A DNA stretch of 64,000 bases from Paenibacillus sinopodophylli (lineage in GTDB: Bacteria > Bacillota > Bacilli > Paenibacillales > Paenibacillaceae), in assembly GCF_005930355.1 (NCBI RefSeq), contig NZ_VDBO01000018.1, positions 1 to 64,000 on the forward strand, given 5' to 3'. Both the position numbers and the translations under genes were made by a program. Shown here one piece after another: positions 1-10,000 of this stretch (within the stretch, counting starts at the first letter, position 1; every line of letters begins with the position of its first letter). A model generated the notes under the pieces. That model was not told where the DNA came from. It ran no database searches and saw only the letters and a list, made by a program, of their open reading frames with translations.

Positions 1-697
1 TAAGAACGACCAAAGAGCTGCAATATTTTTCTATGACGAAGTGAAGAAGGAATGGGTGGAAGTCGGGGGCACGGTTAGCGGCAATCAAATTTCAGTAGAG
101 GTAAATCACTTTACAAAATATGCGGTGTTGGCTGTAAGCAAATCCTACGAAGTAAAGCTTAACTTTAGCGATACTACGGGACATTGGGCAGAGAGTATGA
201 TCCAGCAAGCAGTGAGTGAAGGAATCGTAAATGGGTATCGTGACGGAACGTTTAAGCCAAATCAGACGGTGACGCGCGCGGAATTTGTTGTTATGTTAAT
301 GAATACACTGGGGGCGCAAGGAGAAGGAACGACATTGACGTTCACAGACACGTCGAAGATCGGAGTTTGGGCGCAGACAGCGGTGGCGCAAGCGGTGCAA
401 GCAGGCCTAATAACAGGCTATGCGGACGGTTCATTCCACCCCGATTCCGAGATTACACGCGCCGAGGTGGCGGTAATGATCGGTAGGGTACTCCGACTTG
501 CAGTCGAATCTGATGCCGCAACCGGCTTTGCAGACGACAACGACATCTCGTCATGGGCGAAAGGCGCAGTAGCAGCAATGAAGAAGCTTGGCATTATAGA
601 AGGCACAGGAGCAAATAAATTCAATTCCGATGCAAAAGCGACCAGAGCAGAAGCAGTAATCATTCTATTGAGAATGTTGGAGCAACAGAGTAAGTAG
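1..697 (+). CDS. SLH-domain surface protein, C-terminal part (cut by left edge)
   Basis: The frame is open from base 2, so the gene starts before the window; the GTG at 41 is internal, not a start. The visible 231 residues begin with a short beta domain (IFFYDEVKKEWVEV) and then three SLH domains, each with the TRAE signature and a GY-DG-F-P turn (about residues 60-230). SLH triplets anchor secreted proteins to pyruvylated secondary cell-wall polymer, so the product should sit on the cell surface. The same IFYFDEGKKEWVEV segment followed by three SLH domains ends the 1566-residue protein at 23654-28354, so the two are paralogues in their C-terminal third. A terminator follows directly. The function of the missing N-terminal part cannot be judged. 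Confidence 0.93.
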   Translation, partial: KNDQRAAIFFYDEVKKEWVEVGGTVSGNQISVEVNHFTKYAVLAVSKSYEVKLNFSDTTGHWAESMIQQAVSEGIVNGYRDGTFKPNQTVTRAEFVVMLMNTLGAQGEGTTLTFTDTSKIGVWAQTAVAQAVQAGLITGYADGSFHPDSEITRAEVAVMIGRVLRLAVESDAATGFADDNDISSWAKGAVAAMKKLGIIEGTGANKFNSDAKATRAEAVIILLRMLEQQSK

Positions 698-710
698 GTT
701 AACAAACGGA

Positions 711-766
711 GGGTTACCCTGAAGCCAGCGGAACTAATGGCTTCAAGGTAACTCTTTCTTTTTTTA
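711..766 (+). terminator. Rho-independent terminator of the SLH gene
   Basis: A long imperfect hairpin pairs GGTTACC/GGTAAC and TGAAGCCA/TGGCTTCA around a loop, followed by a T-rich tail (CTTTCTTTTTTT). It lies 14 bases after the stop of the upstream SLH gene. Confidence 0.85.
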
Positions 767-1061
767 TAGGGTAGATAAATGTCGGGTCAATGACCCCCAC
801 ATGTGGCTTTCAGACGGGATGAGTTTGATTTTCGCTGCTATTTTCACGATCATATGTTCCTATTTATTCCACTCCGATTGTAGCATAGTCGAGAGAATAA
901 GAACAGTCGAAGTAGCATTCAGGCTAACGCCTGACGCTCATTCCTCCCCCGCTTGCAGAAGATGTGAGTATCCTGAGCGATTTTGATGAAGTTAATGTCT
1001 CAATATGCTTAACAGCATTACATTCTTATACTTCAACTTGGGTTAGGTGTCCCGAAATTAG
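767..1061. other. Intergenic stretch with gene debris, no supported gene
   Basis: No convincing gene. A short open stretch at 961-1062 reads like protein (SDFDEVNVSICLTALHSY) but ends in a stop and is in a different frame from the degenerate gene that follows; it may be the decayed 5' end of that gene. A small inverted repeat (CAGGC/GCCTG) lies near 921-935. Confidence 0.4.
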
Positions 1062-1796
1062 ATAATTATATGTGTGGACACTGCTTACCCCACACAGGTT
1101 AGTAATCTCTTAACTATATATACTGAAATGGTTAATGATGTGGAGGAAGCAATAAATAACCCTCGTTTGAGCTTTGAAGGGAGTTACGCCATTCTTCACA
1201 ACATAACATGGAACTGGACCCAATATTAAGGTATTTTTCTCGGTAACCCGTTATGGTCAAAGATAGCCCTATGTAACTTTGAAGCAAACTACCCTGGCCT
1301 TTCATTTAGTCACGACCAAAACTCAAGTGACAATTTCTTTTCAACACAAATAGGGATTACTGAGGATCACGTAGTACCAAGAAAAGTATTGTTGCGTTAC
1401 TTACTTGGTTATCCGCAAAAAGACTTAAGATGTTTTACTGTAGATGAATTAAAGAATAATATTGAAGTATTTCTACATACTTACCTCTTGAGTTGCATTT
1501 TGTCAAAAGATGAATATACATTATGGAATAAAAATGGTATGCGTGATGATATGCCAAAGGAATTTTATGATAGTACGTCAGCGAAATTTTATAGAAATCC
1601 ATGGGCGAGATACCTTGCCCAAAACTTGAACAACATTATTTTGCCTGAAGTTGAGGTTTATCATGTTGAGTGGGAGAAAAAGAAAGTTGGCAGGCAGATG
1701 GTTTGGGCTGCTAATCCTGTACGATCAATCAATTTGTACGAAGAAATACATTGCTACCTTGATAAAATACCTGTGTCGTTATCTTGGCAACGATGA
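1062..1796 (+). pseudogene. Degenerate gene of unknown function with an in-frame stop
   Basis: One frame reads as coherent protein from 1062 to the stop at 1794-1796, but a TAA interrupts it at 1227-1229 (..HNITWNWTQY then GIFLGNPLWSKIALCNF..). The protein-like text continues in the same frame after the stop, so this is a point nonsense mutation rather than two genes. No ribosome site precedes the ATG at 1128 or the TTG at 1389. The downstream part (about 189 residues) contains the segment EDHVVPRKVLLRYLLGYPQ, faintly like the start of an HNH nuclease motif, but no family is recognised. Base composition is AT-rich compared with the SLH genes. It could be a truncated accessory gene from an old insertion. 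Confidence 0.5.
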
Positions 1797-2717
1797 TTTA
1801 TACAACGATGCAATAAGTCCTCCGCAATAACTTTTAAATATAGTTCCCATAATTATGGTTAAAGGAACTATGCGATGTTTTAAACACAACCGATATAGAA
1901 AAGTTTGAAAACTAATGCCAGTTCCTCTTTGTTATCAGGCTGAGGGTGATTTGTAAATGGAGCTTCCTGGAAATGTGCAATTTCCTCTAATTAAATTGAA
2001 AAAGCTAAAACTTCTTAATGTAAAGCGACCACGTGCATTACCCTTTAAGTTCACAAAAGTTCACATTTGTTCTTAACAAAGGTTTTATTCGTTAATTGGA
2101 TACGTAATATGGCCCTTTATTTAAGCCATATTAACGTATTTTATTTAAAAACTTCGCTGGCAGTGATGAGGTCAGAAATTGTTGTTGATGTAAAATTGAT
2201 GTAAAACATCAACGGAAACGCTCTGATTGAAGCTTTCCAGAACGGAATCTCATTGGCAAAAATCCCGTTAAATCAAGGTTTCCGCGGATTGTAACAGTTC
2301 ACATCCTAGGGCTGTATGTTCCCTTGGACGGTTCATGTGGAGGCCGTAGTGTCACTCATGAGAAAGTAGTTCGTACCTATATTTACCTTGCTTGCAAGAG
2401 ACCCGAACGCATTAAGCGCTCGGGTTTTATTTATGGTTTATTCCATGTCTCGTATCCCTTACTCTAAGGGTTAACATAGACACGATTCATAACGACATAG
2501 AAGTTAAAATTCAGCTGGATTCTCTTATTTGGGAATCCTTTTTTTGTTCTGGAGAGGAACTGTTTTTCAGTTCAACGAAATAGTTAACCAATTCATATAT
2601 TCCCTATTGTAATTTGTCATGTTTAGATTCAATAAAAAAGTGAAAAATCAACAAAGGGTGTAGTATATTTAGGTAAATGATCTAATGACAATTCGGGGGA
2701 AAAGGGAAACGGACTCA
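1797..2717. other. Long non-coding stretch with possible structured RNA and a terminator
   Basis: About 900 bases without a gene. It holds an AGTTCC/GGAACT inverted repeat near 1840-1868, a 12-bp inverted repeat (ACGTAATATGGC / GCCATATTAACGT) at 2102-2137, and a GC-richer segment from about 2210 to 2400 with local pairings (for example ACGG/CCGT near 2325-2345 and the palindrome CTCATGAG near 2355) ending in the strong terminator at 2401-2432. This could be an untranslated RNA or a leader, but I do not recognise a known class (6S, tmRNA, SRP RNA, glmS and T-box were considered). Downstream, 2433-2717 is the likely promoter region of the hybrid kinase. Confidence 0.4.
2401..2432 (+). terminator. 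Rho-independent terminator with no obvious upstream gene
   Basis: ACCCGA-a-CGC pairs with GCG-c-TCGGGT around a 5-base loop and is followed by TTTTATTT. No coding sequence ends within 600 bases upstream on this strand, so it may end a non-coding transcript. Confidence 0.75.
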
Positions 2718-5700
2718 ATGAGCAAGCAACTGACAGTTCTTATCGGCATGGTTGTTGTCTTTACCGTCGTTACATCGCTATTCATCTATGAATGGCTGAA
2801 TCCTACGTTTCAGTATCCGGAAGCGCGAGGAGGGGTGCTGGACGCCAGACAATGGGATTTTGCGAAGCAAGGAATTGTACCGCTGCGGGGAGAGTGGGAG
2901 TTTTACGAGAACAAACTGCTGACTCCGCAAGATTTTCACACAAGTGGCAAGACGCTGGAAGCAGAGCGCCGTATCGTTCGCGTTCCCGGAGGGTGGAAGG
3001 GTGTCGTTTCCTCAGGCAGCGGGTATGGCGCGGGTACGTACCGTCTGCGAATTGAGGTTAGCGATCCTGATTTTTATAGCCTTAGAGGCAAAAAAATTCG
3101 CATGTCCAGTCACATCTATATGGATGGATCGGACCTAGGTGGTACCGGAAAACCTGATATGTCAGCGGATCAATTCGTACCTAGCAATCTTCCGTTTTTT
3201 GGCACGATCAAAGCGGATACCGAAACGATTGACGTTATCCTTCAGATAGCTAGCTACCGCTACTTGGAAGGTGGATTGGTACAAGCGCCGGAATTCGGAT
3301 TAACTGACGATGTAATGGCCAGGCGCGATAATGCCCGTTTGGCAGATATGATTGTCATCACCGCGCTGCTGGTATTCGGTATTTATTTTGCAGGTACGTT
3401 CAAGCAATGGACGAAGGAGCCGTATCTCGTCTTTTTCAGCTTGTTCTGCTTGTCATTAGGGTTGTTCTTCAGCATCGACAACGAAATTGTCATGGCGACC
3501 CTATTTCCAGGGATATCCTTTCTATTGTTGCAGAAATTGCTCTTTATCCTGCCTTACGTATCCGTCTTCTCGTTTACTCTCTACGTCTATCTGTACCTGG
3601 ACCTTAAGGGGAGCACGGAATATAAGTGGCTGAGACGAGTCTCTTACGTCTATCTGATCGTATTGGTTGCTCTGCCGAACGACTACCTGGTGGATATTCT
3701 TTGGATCGGGATCGTCCTGCAATTAATAACCTTCACGTTCTTGATTCGTTGGATTTTTCGTTATCGGAATGGTGGGGTTCAGGTTTACTATATTTTGCTC
3801 GGTCTATTCTTCCTCATCATTAGCTGGGTGTATGCCCAAACGCGCTATCAGCTGGCGCTCGAAAATCCGTATTATATGATCGTCACGCCGCTGTTTCTCG
3901 TTCTATCGCAATCGTTTCTTATGTCGGATAGGATGCGCGATGCGTTCGCGCGGAACGAGCGATTGGCTGAACAGCTCATTGTGTACGATCGCCAAAAAGA
4001 CGAGTTTCTCATCCACACGTCCCACGAGTTCAAAACACCGCTGCACGGCATTATTAATCTGGCGCAGGTGGTCATCGACCAGAGCGGCGAAGAGATGGCG
4101 CATCGGCATCGCGATAATCTGAACTTCATCATTGCTCAAGCGAACCGTCTGTCTACGCTGGTAAACGATATTATTGATTTTCAGAGCTTGCAGCGAGGGA
4201 GCTTGGCGTTCCACAACCGGTATTTCGACGTCAGCGGCACGTTGCAGGCTACGCTCGAAGCGCTAACAATTATGCGCAGGAACGATCAAGTGCGGCTGGT
4301 CAATCAGGTGCCTCCGGGGACCTACTATTTGTTTACAGACGAGAACCGTCTGAAGCAAATTCTCGTGAATCTGGTCGGCAATGCGTTGAAATTTACGGAA
4401 CGGGGAAGCGTGGCGGTGGCCGCGGAGTCGCGAGAAGGCTGGCTGAGTCTGACGTTCACGGACACTGGCACCGGGCTGAGCGAGGATCGGCAGCGGGAGC
4501 TATTCAAAGCCCATCTGTTCGAAGGCGGCGAGGAACCGGCGGTTTCGATGTTTCAATCTTCCGGTCTAGGTCTGAAAATATCGAAGGCTCTTGCAATGCA
4601 AATGGGCGGCGATCTGGAATTGGAATGGTCGGAGCCGGGAAGAGGTTCTGCGTTCTCGCTGCGCCTGCCGGAGGCGTCGGCATCGCAGAGGGAACCAGAG
4701 GCAGCCTGGGCAGAAGCCGCTGCTGGTGTAGAACCGCCGCTGCTGTCCGGGGCAAGCTCGCAGACGGCTGAAGATTCGACTCCGAACGGGATGGAGCGAT
4801 CTCCCAAGGTGAAGATTTTGCTGGTGGATGACGATGCCTCCAATATCAAGGTACTGCAGGAGTTATTCGCGCCTAGTCGTTATCACGTTCTCGTGGCGTA
4901 TAACGGAGCCGACGCGCTCAAGCTTATCCAGCAGCATCGCGGCGATCTGTCGCTTGTCCTGCTTGATGTGATGATGCCCGAGCTTTCGGGGTATGAAGTG
5001 TGCAGGCGAATTCGGGAGGAGCACCCGCTCTACAAGCTGCCCGTTCTGCTGCTAACGGTACGCAGCTCGCCTGCTGATATCGCGATGGGCCTCGAGGCGG
5101 GGGCCAACGATTTTCTGGTAAAGCCGTTCAGCGGCAAGGAGTTGCTAGCCAGGGTGCAGACGATGCTTCAATTGAAGGAAGCCGTCAAGCAGGCCATTCA
5201 TATGGAGACGCTGTTTCTGCAATCACAGATCAAGCCGCATTTTATATACAACGCCTTGAGCGGCATTATCTCGTTATGCTACAGCGACGGCGCGCGGGCA
5301 GGCAAGCTGCTGGGCGAATTCAGCAACTATTTGCGGCTCAGCTTCGATCTGGATCCCCGACATGCTAAGGTCAGTCTGAAGCGGGAGCTGTCTCTCACCA
5401 AATCCTATGTCGAGCTGGAGCAGGCCCGTTTCGGTGCACGTCTGAATGTGGAATGGGATGTGAATGTCCGAACAGAGACATTGATTCCGGCGTTGATCCT
5501 GCAGCCATTGGTCGAAAATGCGATTCGTCACGGCATCATGAAGCGACTGTCGGGAGGCACCGTGGTCATTCGGGCGAAGCTGGAGCCGAAGGGCTTGCGT
5601 ATAGCTGTATTGGACGATGGGGTCGGCATGACTAAAGAACAGCTGGATCGAATCGTGAAGCCGGAGCGGCTGGAAGGAAGCATAGGTCTGATTAACGTAC

Positions 5701-5837
5701 ATAAGCGGCTAATGAACGAGTTCGGGCAAGGCTTGCTGGTGGAGAGCGATCAGGACAAGGGCACGACCGTCACCTTCCTGATTCCTTCCATCATGGGAAC
5801 GGCCGAATCTGACGGAGAAGGGGACGATGCAGGATGA
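2718..5837 (+). CDS. Hybrid sensor kinase: 7TMR-DISM + HisKA kinase + receiver + second LytS-type kinase
   Basis: Membrane sensor of 1039 residues. Order: N-terminal membrane segment, extracellular DISM-type jelly roll (about 25-195, with the GEWEFYENKLL-type opening), seven-helix 7TMR block (about 205-400), HisKA with phosphoacceptor H436 in HTSHEFKTP, HATPase (SSGLGLKISKALA), receiver with D750 in LLDVMMPE, then a second His-kinase core of LytS/YesM type with H841 in QIKPHFIYNALSG and its own ATPase (NAIRHG). Two full kinase cores in one chain is unusual. I chose the ATG at 2718 because an AGGG-rich site precedes it; an in-frame ATG at 2685 would add 11 residues but has only weak RBS bases. 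The stop overlaps the next start (ATGA), so the regulator downstream is its translationally coupled partner. The ligand is unknown; DISM domains often suggest carbohydrates. Confidence 0.92.
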   Translation: MSKQLTVLIGMVVVFTVVTSLFIYEWLNPTFQYPEARGGVLDARQWDFAKQGIVPLRGEWEFYENKLLTPQDFHTSGKTLEAERRIVRVPGGWKGVVSSGSGYGAGTYRLRIEVSDPDFYSLRGKKIRMSSHIYMDGSDLGGTGKPDMSADQFVPSNLPFFGTIKADTETIDVILQIASYRYLEGGLVQAPEFGLTDDVMARRDNARLADMIVITALLVFGIYFAGTFKQWTKEPYLVFFSLFCLSLGLFFSIDNEIVMATLFPGISFLLLQKLLFILPYVSVFSFTLYVYLYLDLKGSTEYKWLRRVSYVYLIVLVALPNDYLVDILWIGIVLQLITFTFLIRWIFRYRNGGVQVYYILLGLFFLIISWVYAQTRYQLALENPYYMIVTPLFLVLSQSFLMSDRMRDAFARNERLAEQLIVYDRQKDEFLIHTSHEFKTPLHGIINLAQVVIDQSGEEMAHRHRDNLNFIIAQANRLSTLVNDIIDFQSLQRGSLAFHNRYFDVSGTLQATLEALTIMRRNDQVRLVNQVPPGTYYLFTDENRLKQILVNLVGNALKFTERGSVAVAAESREGWLSLTFTDTGTGLSEDRQRELFKAHLFEGGEEPAVSMFQSSGLGLKISKALAMQMGGDLELEWSEPGRGSAFSLRLPEASASQREPEAAWAEAAAGVEPPLLSGASSQTAEDSTPNGMERSPKVKILLVDDDASNIKVLQELFAPSRYHVLVAYNGADALKLIQQHRGDLSLVLLDVMMPELSGYEVCRRIREEHPLYKLPVLLLTVRSSPADIAMGLEAGANDFLVKPFSGKELLARVQTMLQLKEAVKQAIHMETLFLQSQIKPHFIYNALSGIISLCYSDGARAGKLLGEFSNYLRLSFDLDPRHAKVSLKRELSLTKSYVELEQARFGARLNVEWDVNVRTETLIPALILQPLVENAIRHGIMKRLSGGTVVIRAKLEPKGLRIAVLDDGVGMTKEQLDRIVKPERLEGSIGLINVHKRLMNEFGQGLLVESDQDKGTTVTFLIPSIMGTAESDGEGDDAG

Positions 5838-6967
5838 TAACAGCGATTGTCGTAGATGACGAACTGCTCGTTGCAGAGCAAGTGGACAGAATGTTGGTTC
5901 AAGCTGGCGTGAAGGTGTTGGGCCGCTGCGTGAATCCGCACGAGGCACTTGGCATGGCCAAAGCGCTGCAGCCCGATGTGCTGTTTCTGGATATCGAAAT
6001 GCCGGAGCTGAGCGGATTGGAACTCGCGGAGCGGGTATATGCGGACAAGCTCGACATGGAAGTTGTGTTCATTACCGCCTACAATCAATACGCGATTGAC
6101 GCTTTCCGAGTGAATGCGCTCGATTATTTGCTAAAGCCGGTGATGGAGGAGGACTTGGAGCGTTCGCTGGAACGCATCGGCAGGAGACGGCAGCATCGCG
6201 GAGGAGCCGTCGGCAGCGGCGGACAACGGACGGCCGTTGCCGCGCTGTTCGGCAAGTTCGCGCTGCATATGGATGATACCCTTGAGCCACTTCGCTGGGT
6301 GACGGCCAAGTGTGCGGAGTTGTTCGCGTATATGCTGCTTCAGCCTTGGAACAAGGAGGTCAGCAAGTGGGAGTTGTTTGAGGCGCTCTGGCCGACCCAG
6401 AATGAGGAGAAGGCGGGCATCAACCTTCGAAGCACGGTTAGTAGAATCAACAAGACGTTGCGGGATTGCCGCTCGGGAATGGCACTGGCTTCCGTCAGAA
6501 ACGGCTACAGGCTGGATTTGTCCGATGAAGCGCCGTCAGTGGACGCGGCGGAATTGGAGCGGTTCGTGCTGGACACCGTCGAGCCGAGCTTGGAAAATCT
6601 GGCCTATGTCGATCAGCTCGTTCTCCGCTGCAGCCGACCGTTCCTGCAGGAGTTCGACGGCGCCTGGTGCGAGCCTTACCGCAAGCAGTATCGTCAGTAT
6701 TTCCTGCATCTGGGGAAGAGGCTGCTCTTGTATTACGAGCGATCCGAGGTGGAGCCGCTCAAGGCCATGCGGTTGGCCGATCAGTTGATCGAACAAGACC
6801 CTTACGACGAATTGCTGCGGGAATCGGCTCTGAAGCTGCAGCATCGCATTGGCGGCTCCAAGCGTGTGGCCGCCTACTATGAAGCATACGCCGAGTTGAT
6901 TCATACCGAACTGGGAGCCGTTCCGGGCGACACGCTTACCGCGTTGCTTCGCGCCTTCACGAATTGA
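5834..6967 (+). CDS. Response regulator with BTAD (SARP-like) output
   Basis: A 377-residue regulator. Residues 1-120 form a CheY-like receiver with the acidic pair DDE near the N terminus, phosphoacceptor D53 in LFLDIEMPE, conserved T in FITAYN and K in LLKPV. A short linker leads to a winged-helix region (about 135-230, WELFEALWP..INLRSTVSRINKTL..YRLDL) and a C-terminal helical BTAD domain (about 235-375), as in SARP-type activators. It overlaps the upstream hybrid kinase by 4 bases, so the two form a coupled pair. The next gene downstream is the 1889-residue SLH protein, beyond a terminator, which makes that surface protein a plausible but unproven target. Confidence 0.92.
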   Translation: MITAIVVDDELLVAEQVDRMLVQAGVKVLGRCVNPHEALGMAKALQPDVLFLDIEMPELSGLELAERVYADKLDMEVVFITAYNQYAIDAFRVNALDYLLKPVMEEDLERSLERIGRRRQHRGGAVGSGGQRTAVAALFGKFALHMDDTLEPLRWVTAKCAELFAYMLLQPWNKEVSKWELFEALWPTQNEEKAGINLRSTVSRINKTLRDCRSGMALASVRNGYRLDLSDEAPSVDAAELERFVLDTVEPSLENLAYVDQLVLRCSRPFLQEFDGAWCEPYRKQYRQYFLHLGKRLLLYYERSEVEPLKAMRLADQLIEQDPYDELLRESALKLQHRIGGSKRVAAYYEAYAELIHTELGAVPGDTLTALLRAFTN

Positions 6968-6983
6968 ATCCTATCGAACGAAG

Positions 6984-7015
6984 GAACCTGCATTTCGAAG
7001 CGGGTTCTTTTTGTT
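6984..7015 (+). terminator. Terminator of the kinase/regulator operon
   Basis: GAACCTGC pairs with GCGGGTTC around an ATTTCGAA loop, followed by TTTTTGTTTT. Confidence 0.85.
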
Positions 7016-7044
7016 TTGCAACAATTTTGCAACATCGCTTCCGT

Positions 7045-7050
7045 TATAAT
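7045..7050 (+). promoter_or_regulatory. -10 element upstream of the SLH propeller gene
   Basis: A perfect TATAAT lies 44 bases before the ATG at 7094. The -35 is unclear: TTGCAA-like copies at about 7017 and 7026 are badly spaced. An AAGGCGGTGG ribosome site precedes the ATG. Confidence 0.5.
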
Positions 7051-7093
7051 GTCACCGTGAAGTTAATCAGCTTGAAGGCGGTGGCAGAAAATA

Positions 7094-10000
7094 ATGATCA
7101 AACGTTGGATATCGCTAATTATTGTATTTTTATTAATCGTGGCCAATATTCCTCAGTATGCATATGCAGAGTCTCTTGACGAGTGGAATATTCGGAGTCC
7201 GTTGCCTACGGGGAATACGCTAACCGAAGTTACTTTCGGAAACGGTACCTATGTGGCGGTAGGGAGCAAAGGAACGATTCTAACCTCGAGCGACGGAGCT
7301 AGCTGGACGGGCAGAGCGAGCGGTACTACGAATCTTCTATATGATGTTATCTACGCAAACGGTATGTTTGTGACAGTAGGTGCAGGCGGAACGATTCTAA
7401 CCTCTAGCGATGGAGCTAGCTGGACGAGCCGAACGAGCACCCTTACGAGTATTATAACTAGCATAGCCTACGGAAACAGCTTTGTGGCAGTGGGTGCAGG
7501 CGGAAGGGTTCTGACCTCGAGCAACGGAGTGAACTGGACGAGCCAAACGAGCGGCACTTCGAATAATTTAATGGGCGTCGACTACGGAAACAGTATGTAT
7601 GTAGCGGTCGGAAACAATGGAACCATTGTTACCTCGAGCAACGGAACCAGCTGGACGAACTCAACCAGCGGGTATGCGCTTGTACTTTCTGACATCGCAT
7701 TCGGAAATGGTCTGTTTGTGGCGTTGGGTCAAAACGGAAGGACTCTAACCTCCACCAATGGAGTAAACTGGTTAAACGGATCAACCAATTCTCTTGCTGC
7801 AAATGGCATCAGCTTCGATAACGGCAATTTTGCGGCTGTAGGGAGCAATGGAGCGATACTAACCTCCAGCAGCGGGGCGAGCTGGACAAGCCGAAGCAGT
7901 GGTACAACCATCACTCTAACTGGCGTTACCAATGGAAACGGCACGTATGTAGTAGTAGGGGAAACGATTATTTTAACTTCTCCAGACGGAATAAGCTGGA
8001 CGGATCGAATGATCGGCACGCTAACTACTGTACTTGGAGTCTCTTACTTTAACGGCATGTATTTGGCGCTTGGTGCAGGCGGAACGATTATAACCTCAAG
8101 CGACGGCGTGAGTTGGACGAACCGAGCAAGCGGAACGACGAATCATCTATATGGCGTCGCTTACGGGAATGAATTGTACGTGGCGGTGGGGATAAATGGC
8201 ACGATTGTATCTTCAAGCAATGGAGTGAACTGGACGGTCCGAACGAGCGGCACCACGAATCAACTAACTGGCGTTACTTACGGAAACGACACATTCGTTG
8301 CGGTAGGTGCGGGAGGAATTGTTATAACCTCCGGCGACGGAGTGAACTGGACGAGCCAGCCGAGCAGCACTGCCAATAATTTAAAAGGTGTTACCTACGG
8401 AAACGGCATGTATGTAGCGGTGGGAAATAGCGGAACGATTGTGACTTCCAGCAATGGAGTGAGTTGGACCAGCAGAGCGAGCGGAACCGGGAATATCCTC
8501 AATGGCGTCACCTACGGAAACGACATGTATGTGGCAGTAGGGAACAGCGGAACGATTGTGACCTCTAATGACGGGATTAGCTGGACGAGTCGAACGAGCG
8601 GCATTGCGAATCACCTCAATGGCGCCACCTACGGAAACGGCATGTATGTGGCGGTAGGTGCAACTGGAACGATTGTGACCTCCGGCAACGGAGCGAGCTG
8701 GAGGAGTCGGGCAAGCGGTAATACAAATGATTTCTATAGTGTTGCCTATGGATACAGCACGTACCTCGCAGGGGGCGGATTCGGAGCAATCGTGCAATCG
8801 GGTATCGTACCGCCGGCCATTAACAGCGTAAGCGTCAGTCCGACTAGCGCAAACGTGGCGCAAGGAGGCAGCAAGCAACTTACGGCTGCGGTAGATGCGA
8901 TTAACGGCGTGATGACGACGGTTAAGTGGACGAGCAGCGACGCCAAGGTGGCGGTGGACGGCACGGGAAATGTGACGGTCGCGGCCGATGCTGCGCTAAG
9001 CGATTATACGATCACGGCAACGTCAACGGTGGATGGTAGCAAAAAAGGGACGGCAACGATTACGGTTACCGCAGCGGCATTGCCTGAGACGACACCGGAG
9101 GCTGTGATCGACTACACAGCGGAACAGCTGACGGGACTTGCGCCGAACGGCACCTACACCATTAACGGTACGGCGGTCACGGCGGACGGAAGCGGCAAAG
9201 TGGCGATCGACGGCAGCTGGCTGGGCGTAGCGGTGAACGTGGTGAAGAAGGGCAACGGCACGACGACGACCGACAGCACGGCGCAGACAATCAGCTTGCC
9301 GTCCCGCCCGGCTATGCCGACCGCAGGAAAGACGGACGAGACATCCATTAATGGCAGCAACGGAACGCTGACGAACGTGACGTCGGCGATGGCGTACAAG
9401 AAAGGGACGGCTGGCAGCTGGACAAGCGTAACCGGTACGAGCGTTACGGAGCTCGCGCCGGATACGTATTACGTGCGCGTCAAAGCGACGTCTTCGGCCT
9501 TCGCATCTGTTGCGCAGACGGTAACGATTGCGGCGTTCATCGGGTCGCCTGAGACGACACCGGGGGCGGGGATCGACTACACGGCGGAACAGCTGACGGG
9601 ACTTGCGCCGAACGGCACCTACACGATTAACGGTACGGCGGTGACGGCGGACAGCAACGGCAAAGTGGCAATCGACGGCAGCTGGCTGGGCGCAGCGGTG
9701 AACGTGGTGAAGAAGGGCAACGGCACGACGACGACCGACAGCACGGCGCAGACAATCAGCTTGCCGTCCCGTCCGGCTATACCGACCGCAGGAAAGACGG
9801 ACGAGACATCCATCAATGGCAATAACGGAACGTTGACGAACGTGACATCGGCGGTAGAGTACAGGAAGGGGACGGCTGGCAGTTGGACAAGCGTAACCGG
9901 TACGAACGTTACGGAGCTGGCGCCGGATACGTATTACGTGCGCGTGAAAGCAACGTCTTCGGCCTTCGCATCTGTGTCGCAGACGGTGACAATTGCGGCA

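Noticed and set aside
801-986. 61-codon plus-strand frame
   Set aside because: No ribosome site, no protein-like pattern; overlaps gene debris.
2300-2400. Resemblance to the 3' end of a group II intron
   Set aside because: Some local similarity to domain V/VI style pairing, but no catalytic triad stem could be drawn and no reverse transcriptase is present.
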